Source of the DNA: Paragorgia papillata
Lineage: Eukaryota; Cnidaria; Anthozoa; Scleralcyonacea; Coralliidae
DNA: 64,000 nucleotides
Direction of reading: 5' to 3'
NCBI GenBank assembly: GCA_035771165.1
Contig: JAWNZC010000001.1
Span: 4,656,501 to 4,720,500 of the forward strand
Shown: positions 62,201-64,000 of the stretch, one piece after another
Numbering within the stretch: position 1 is the first letter of the stretch
Layout of the letters: each line of letters starts with the position of its first letter
The notes under the pieces: model-generated
Database searches by the model: none
What the model was told of the DNA's origin: nothing
What the model saw: only the letters and a program-made list of their open reading frames with translations
Made by a program: the position numbers and the translations under genes

Positions 62201-62769
62201 TTTAATGCATATTAATCACAGATATCCAATAGGCAAACTTTTTTTTGTACATTAGTATAGTGCTTTCAACTTGAACTTGTTAAATTTTCAGTTGTTTGAC
62301 TTGTTCTAAGGTATAAATACTATCTTCAAAAACTCATTAATAATTCATGAGGAAAACACAAAAGAAAATCATGACCATATCATGTCTTTATATGTGATTT
62401 TTTTATATAATAAACAGAACAATATATGGATGCTTGGAAATATGAAATTTATTTCTCGTGTTGAACAAGATATGTCACTTGTTCACTTCGCTCACTCGTG
62501 AGATATCCTGGTCAACACTTGAAATAAATTTCATATTTCCACACATCCATGTATTATTCTCTATTTAATAATTTCTTGCCAGATATGCAGGCAGAAAATG
62601 AAACGTTATAGAGGCTATGCAAGCCTGCAGAGCAAGGTGAGAAAACAAAGAATATATATATAACTATAATTTTATTACCTATGATCATCAAAGTGAATTC
62701 AAAGCCTTTCTTCACGGATTTTCTGTGAACTTGATTTGGGAGATTAGCAAACCCCAGATATGGAGTTTC
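52475..62769 (-). CDS. Septin, SEPT2 group GTPase (5' end missing), 11 exons
   Basis: Eleven exons with GT-AG borders and compatible phases: 62769-62679, 62038-61952, 60762-60639, 59628-59494, 58417-58300, 56990-56889, 56072-55976, 55606-55555, 54536-54435, 53293-53212, 52543-52475. They give 352 aa. The protein is a filament-forming GTPase of the cortical cytoskeleton and cytokinesis. Visible are [20 protein letters not shown] (N-terminal basic region), the P-loop [15 protein letters not shown], the AKADTL specificity motif, the septin unique element ([15 protein letters not shown] ... THMQDL) and a C-terminal coiled coil ([19 protein letters not shown]). Similarity is highest to vertebrate SEPT2/SEPT5. 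The first coding exon (about 10-20 residues before GAA-Thr-Pro) was not found and lies upstream of 62770. The introns hold a 37-bp minisatellite, a 5S SINE and MITEs. Confidence 0.95.
52645..52948 (+). mobile_element. 5S rRNA-derived SINE, copy 2
   Basis: Same unit as 4598-4890: AGTTAAGCCCGG, GGTTAGTACTTGGATGGG, TGACCGTCTGGGAAC, and the TTTTCGCCGGGTTCTCCGG body. A small CTCACGT duplication lies before the 5S part. It lies in the last septin intron. Confidence 0.85.
53212..53293 (-). CDS. Septin exon (Asn/Gly linker, coiled coil start)
   Basis: 82 nt, [17 protein letters not shown] then [10 protein letters not shown]. The linker is an Asn-Gly-Asn repeat, weakly conserved elsewhere. Confidence 0.88.
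53345..53512. repeat. GAT-rich low-complexity tract in septin intron
   Basis: Irregular (GAT)n and (GAGGA)n. A related GAT-rich tract is at 54213-54415. Confidence 0.8.
53602..54111. mobile_element. TTAA-type MITE, family A subtype 2, copy 2
   Basis: AGTGCCTATGCAGCGAAATT to AATTTCGCTGCATTGGCACT, followed by TTTAAA. It is close to 27899-28394. Confidence 0.82.
54121..54212. repeat. (ATT)n microsatellite
   Basis: About 30 ATT units directly beside the MITE. The poly-Asn frame on the minus strand is an artefact. Confidence 0.95.
54435..54536 (-). CDS. Septin exon
   Basis: 102 nt, [19 protein letters not shown] and [15 protein letters not shown]. Donor GTAAGT. Confidence 0.92.
54800..55320. 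repeat. CATCGGC-word repeat in septin intron
   Basis: GTAGACGTGAGCCGATCATCG near 54812 and CGATTAATCGGCCGATGCAT near 55228, with CATCGGCTCACCTCTA at 55300, make weak inverted ends. Between them lies CpG-rich sequence. A degenerate TIR element is likely. Confidence 0.5.
55555..55606 (-). CDS. Septin micro-exon (septin unique element)
   Basis: 52 nt, [18 protein letters not shown], split codons at both ends. Donor GTAAAA. Confidence 0.9.
55692..55908. mobile_element. MITE family H, short form, left end eroded
   Basis: The right terminus GGGCTCTGGGAACGAGATTG is intact; the left reads CACGTTCCCCACGTGAGCAG. It includes CTTGTTATCCGGAAGAA, shared with 25740. It ends 67 bp from a septin exon. Confidence 0.75.
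55976..56072 (-). CDS. Septin exon
   Basis: 97 nt, [19 protein letters not shown] then [13 protein letters not shown]. The GRxYPWG element contacts guanine in septins. Confidence 0.93.
56231..56300. repeat. (TTG)n(GGT)n microsatellite
   Basis: TTG x about 15 then GGT x about 8, continuing as degenerate GTT/GGT DNA to about 56600. The Val/Gly open frames are artefacts. Confidence 0.93.
56889..56990 (-). CDS. Septin exon
   Basis: 102 nt, [19 protein letters not shown] and [19 protein letters not shown] acidic segment. The donor is GTTGAT, weaker than consensus. Confidence 0.88.
57125..58132. repeat. 37-bp minisatellite in septin intron, about 26 copies
   Basis: Unit GGCTCGTAGCTACCCCAGTT then TGATTAGTGTGTTCTCA. 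The units are very homogeneous, with alternating variants at GGTT/GATT/GATC and CTCG/CTCA/CTGG. It is flanked by the septin exons at 56990 and 58300. Confidence 0.96.
58195..58238. repeat. (TTGG)n(TTCG)n microsatellite
   Basis: Six or seven TTGG then five TTCG, echoing the TTCG/TTTG array at 6632. Confidence 0.9.
58300..58417 (-). CDS. Septin exon (AKADTL)
   Basis: 118 nt, [17 protein letters not shown] then [17 protein letters not shown], the guanine-specificity motif. Donor GTAATG. Confidence 0.94.
58740..59026 (-). mobile_element. 5S rRNA-derived SINE, copy 3
   Basis: On the minus strand: GGGTGGCGTGTGCTGTTAGC, then AGTTAAGCCCGGTTAG, GGTACTTGGATGGGTGACCG and the TTTTCGCCGGGTTCTCCGG body. 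The 3' tail diverges to ...GGCAATAAAGTTATTAAATA, an A/T-rich end. It lies in a septin intron. Confidence 0.85.
59494..59628 (-). CDS. Septin exon
   Basis: 135 nt, [17 protein letters not shown] then [18 protein letters not shown] and the INPQGHG end. The frame of the second Cys-Leu codon run reads CLHF rather than the usual CLYF. Confidence 0.92.
59690..60075. repeat. (AAAC)n/(AAAT)n low-complexity tract
   Basis: Interspersed AAAC and AAAT tetramers for almost 400 bp. The Phe/Leu/Ile-rich minus-strand frames are artefacts. Confidence 0.93.
60083..60200. repeat. Palindrome with GCGAG loop
   Basis: AACAATTATTGGAC...CAAAATATCGTGATTT pairs with AAATCACGATATTTTG...TAATAATTGTT. The loop holds GGCGAGCAGATAACTGAACTG. 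Confidence 0.75.
60639..60762 (-). CDS. Septin exon (switch II, DTPGYGD)
   Basis: 124 nt, [14 protein letters not shown] ... [19 protein letters not shown], ending TG| to complete Cys with the next exon. Confidence 0.93.
60850..61015. repeat. ACAAT pentanucleotide repeat
   Basis: Imperfect (ATACA)n/(ACAAT)n. It resumes at 61618-61860 on the other side of a TIR element, so the element probably inserted into one array. Confidence 0.85.
61125..61604. mobile_element. TIR element with TGACTGGTCA words
   Basis: CAGGACTCAAAATCAAAATA and ...TATTTTGAGCCCTG ends, with internal CTGGTCACCGGTCA / TGACCAGTCACCATGACCGG. It holds a T-rich then poly-G tract (61425-61498). Confidence 0.65.
61952..62038 (-). 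CDS. Septin exon (P-loop)
   Basis: 87 nt, [19 protein letters not shown] and [10 protein letters not shown]. The Walker A motif binds GTP phosphates. Confidence 0.94.
62330..62570. repeat. Palindrome with TTCGCTCACTCG loop plus CTCATTAATAATTCATGAGG motif
   Basis: The motif is at 62332-62352. The hairpin arms at about 62395-62560 (GGAAATATGAAATTTATTTC / GAAATAAATTTCATATTTCC) enclose TTGTTCACTTCGCTCACTCG. It lies between septin exons. Confidence 0.75.
62679..62769 (-). CDS. Septin exon (basic region, start of G domain)
   Basis: 91 nt, [16 protein letters not shown] ... FEFTLMII plus the first base of Gly. The acceptor is TTTCAG|GAA and the donor GTAATA. This is the most 5' exon recovered. Confidence 0.92.
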
Positions 62770-63018
62770 CTGAAATGAGAATAAAATCACAAACTGACTC
62801 TCAAAGATTTAAAACTTGGCATATGGTGGTTGTTATTAATTTGAATAAATAAAACTAAATTTGGTACACCATGATGTACATTTATTTATCTACTAATCTT
62901 TCTACAGTACAGGGTTGTCCTGTTTGCCATAGCTGGTTTAAAGCAAGCCCTGTTTAACAAAAAAAATATACATGTACATCACAAAAAATATAGAAAAAAA
63001 TTAAATTACAGTTACAAC

Positions 63019-63629
63019 TTAAGGTGGCTTCCTGGAGTTTTAGTTTTTTCATGGCTTGTTACGTTCAGTCATAGTGTATGGTTGTTACTGTCTTTAAAAT
63101 AACTATTACATAATTATTCTGTATACTGAACTACAGAAGGAGAACCACACTTATATGAAGTATTTATTGAATAGTGCCAATATCTGCTGTTACCATGGTA
63201 ATAATGGCGTTTGAAATGTGTCAGATTTTCACAGTTTTTATCTATTTAGACACATATCTGCAGTTTTCTTCGGTTAAAATTTCTAAAAATTGTCATCTGG
63301 TCGGTTTTTTCCACTTAGAACACTACAGCAAAATATTAGGGGAAGTTGTCAAGACAGATTTTTCACTATAATCTTAATGGATTAAAAAGAGTTCTGTCTT
63401 ATGAAATTTTTTAAAACCTAAGTATGTTGTTTAAGGTTTTCCTATTTCTTTATGCGCAAAATTTAAAAAAAATTTACCGAAGCAAACGTGTGATATTTGA
63501 GCATTTGTATCGCTCGGACGGCTGCTGACGTGACAGAATATCAACTCGACAAGATTGCTATTTACGCATGTGCCGACGTCATACTCGGTACCGGTCCTTT
63601 CTTAATATTACCGTAGGGAGCCACCTTAA
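63019..63629. mobile_element. TTAA-flanked MITE, family G, copy 2
   Basis: TTAAGGTGGCTTCC to GGGAGCCACCTTAA. CGACAAGATTGCTATTTACG is inverted relative to the first copy. It lies upstream of the recovered septin exons, where the missing first exon is expected. Confidence 0.8.
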
Positions 63630-63659
63630 GCTAATATAGAAATAAAGCCCGGTTTCCAT

Positions 63660-64000
63660 CTGGCCGCGACAGTGTGCCCCAGGGATGTAGCCAGGGGGTA
63701 GCCGTAGCTCCCCCTGGGGAGCTGCTCCCCCCCCTTTTGATATAAAACAACAGACATGTAACTACAAAACTGATGCAATATGAATTGTGTCAGGAAATAA
63801 ACTGTAAACAGTGTATTCAATCTACTGAGTGTATGCATTTTGAGTAACTATGTGACGTTTGTGTGTTTTATATGACGTTTTTTAACCTTTAGAGTCTGTA
63901 AAATCTTCCTCCAAAAGCCAGGAAATGGCATTTCAGTGACTCTCGATTTCAAAATTTCCCAGAGGAGCATGCCCCCGGACCCCCCTAAAAATGTATTTTG
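63660..64000. mobile_element. Partial hAT-like MITE at right edge
   Basis: CAGGGATGTAGCCAGGGGGT start with a poly-C tract. 63900-63990 (GGAAATGGCATTTCAGTGAC, GAGGAGCATGCCCCCGGACC) resembles 33310-33400 and 49810-49905. It is cut by the window end. Confidence 0.45.

Overview
This is nuclear DNA from a multicellular animal. The genes have GT-AG introns, and spliced exons rebuild a bleomycin hydrolase and a septin that look close to vertebrate ones. The intergenic and intronic DNA is AT-rich and packed with foldback transposons, microsatellites, tRNA-derived and 5S-derived SINEs and short LINE tails. A non-bilaterian or other invertebrate is likely. A cnidarian such as a coral or sea anemone fits best (a DUF229 ectoprotein, a Crypton-type DUF3504 domain, hundreds of MITEs), but the lineage is an inference I could not verify.

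There are four supported host genes, all on the minus strand. (1) 8303-5068: a two-exon DUF229/sulfatase-fold type II membrane protein of 887 aa. (2) 27726-26899: an intronless 275-aa protein of unknown function. (3) 48366-32495: bleomycin hydrolase, eight coding exons, 505 aa, with Cys74/His372/Asn438 in place. It carries a 42-residue charged insertion and a nine-residue C-terminal extension. (4) 62769-52475: a SEPT2-group septin, eleven exons recovered, first coding exon not found. A fifth, weak candidate is a small ORF at 12287-12054. No operon-like cooperation is visible; the genes look functionally unrelated.

Layout. 0-5 kb: foldbacks, a 21-bp minisatellite and a 5S-derived SINE. 5-8.3 kb: the DUF229 gene. 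8.4-17 kb: palindromes, TTAA-flanked MITEs, a LINE tail, AT microsatellites and tRNA-Thr-like repeats. 17.1-23.0 kb: a 5.8-kb array of a 21-bp repeat enclosed by inverted repeats, so it looks like the expanded interior of one transposon. 23-26.9 kb: nested mariner-like and MITE insertions. 32.5-48.4 kb: bleomycin hydrolase, whose introns hold about 20 mobile elements. These include a 947-bp unit with an ORF for a tyrosine-recombinase core-binding domain and a MITE carrying an 81-aa ORF that is also carried by a second insertion at 25 kb. 49-52 kb: SINE, hAT MITE and TTAA MITE. 52.5-62.8 kb: the septin gene, with a 37-bp minisatellite, a 5S SINE and several MITEs in its introns. 63-64 kb: MITEs.

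The most unusual material is in the mobile fraction. It comprises the satellite inside inverted repeats, the MITE family that mobilises a conserved small ORF, the standalone recombinase domain between hairpins, the 5S-rRNA SINE, and a family of long near-perfect palindromes with TCG-rich loops that recur beside one AT-rich motif.
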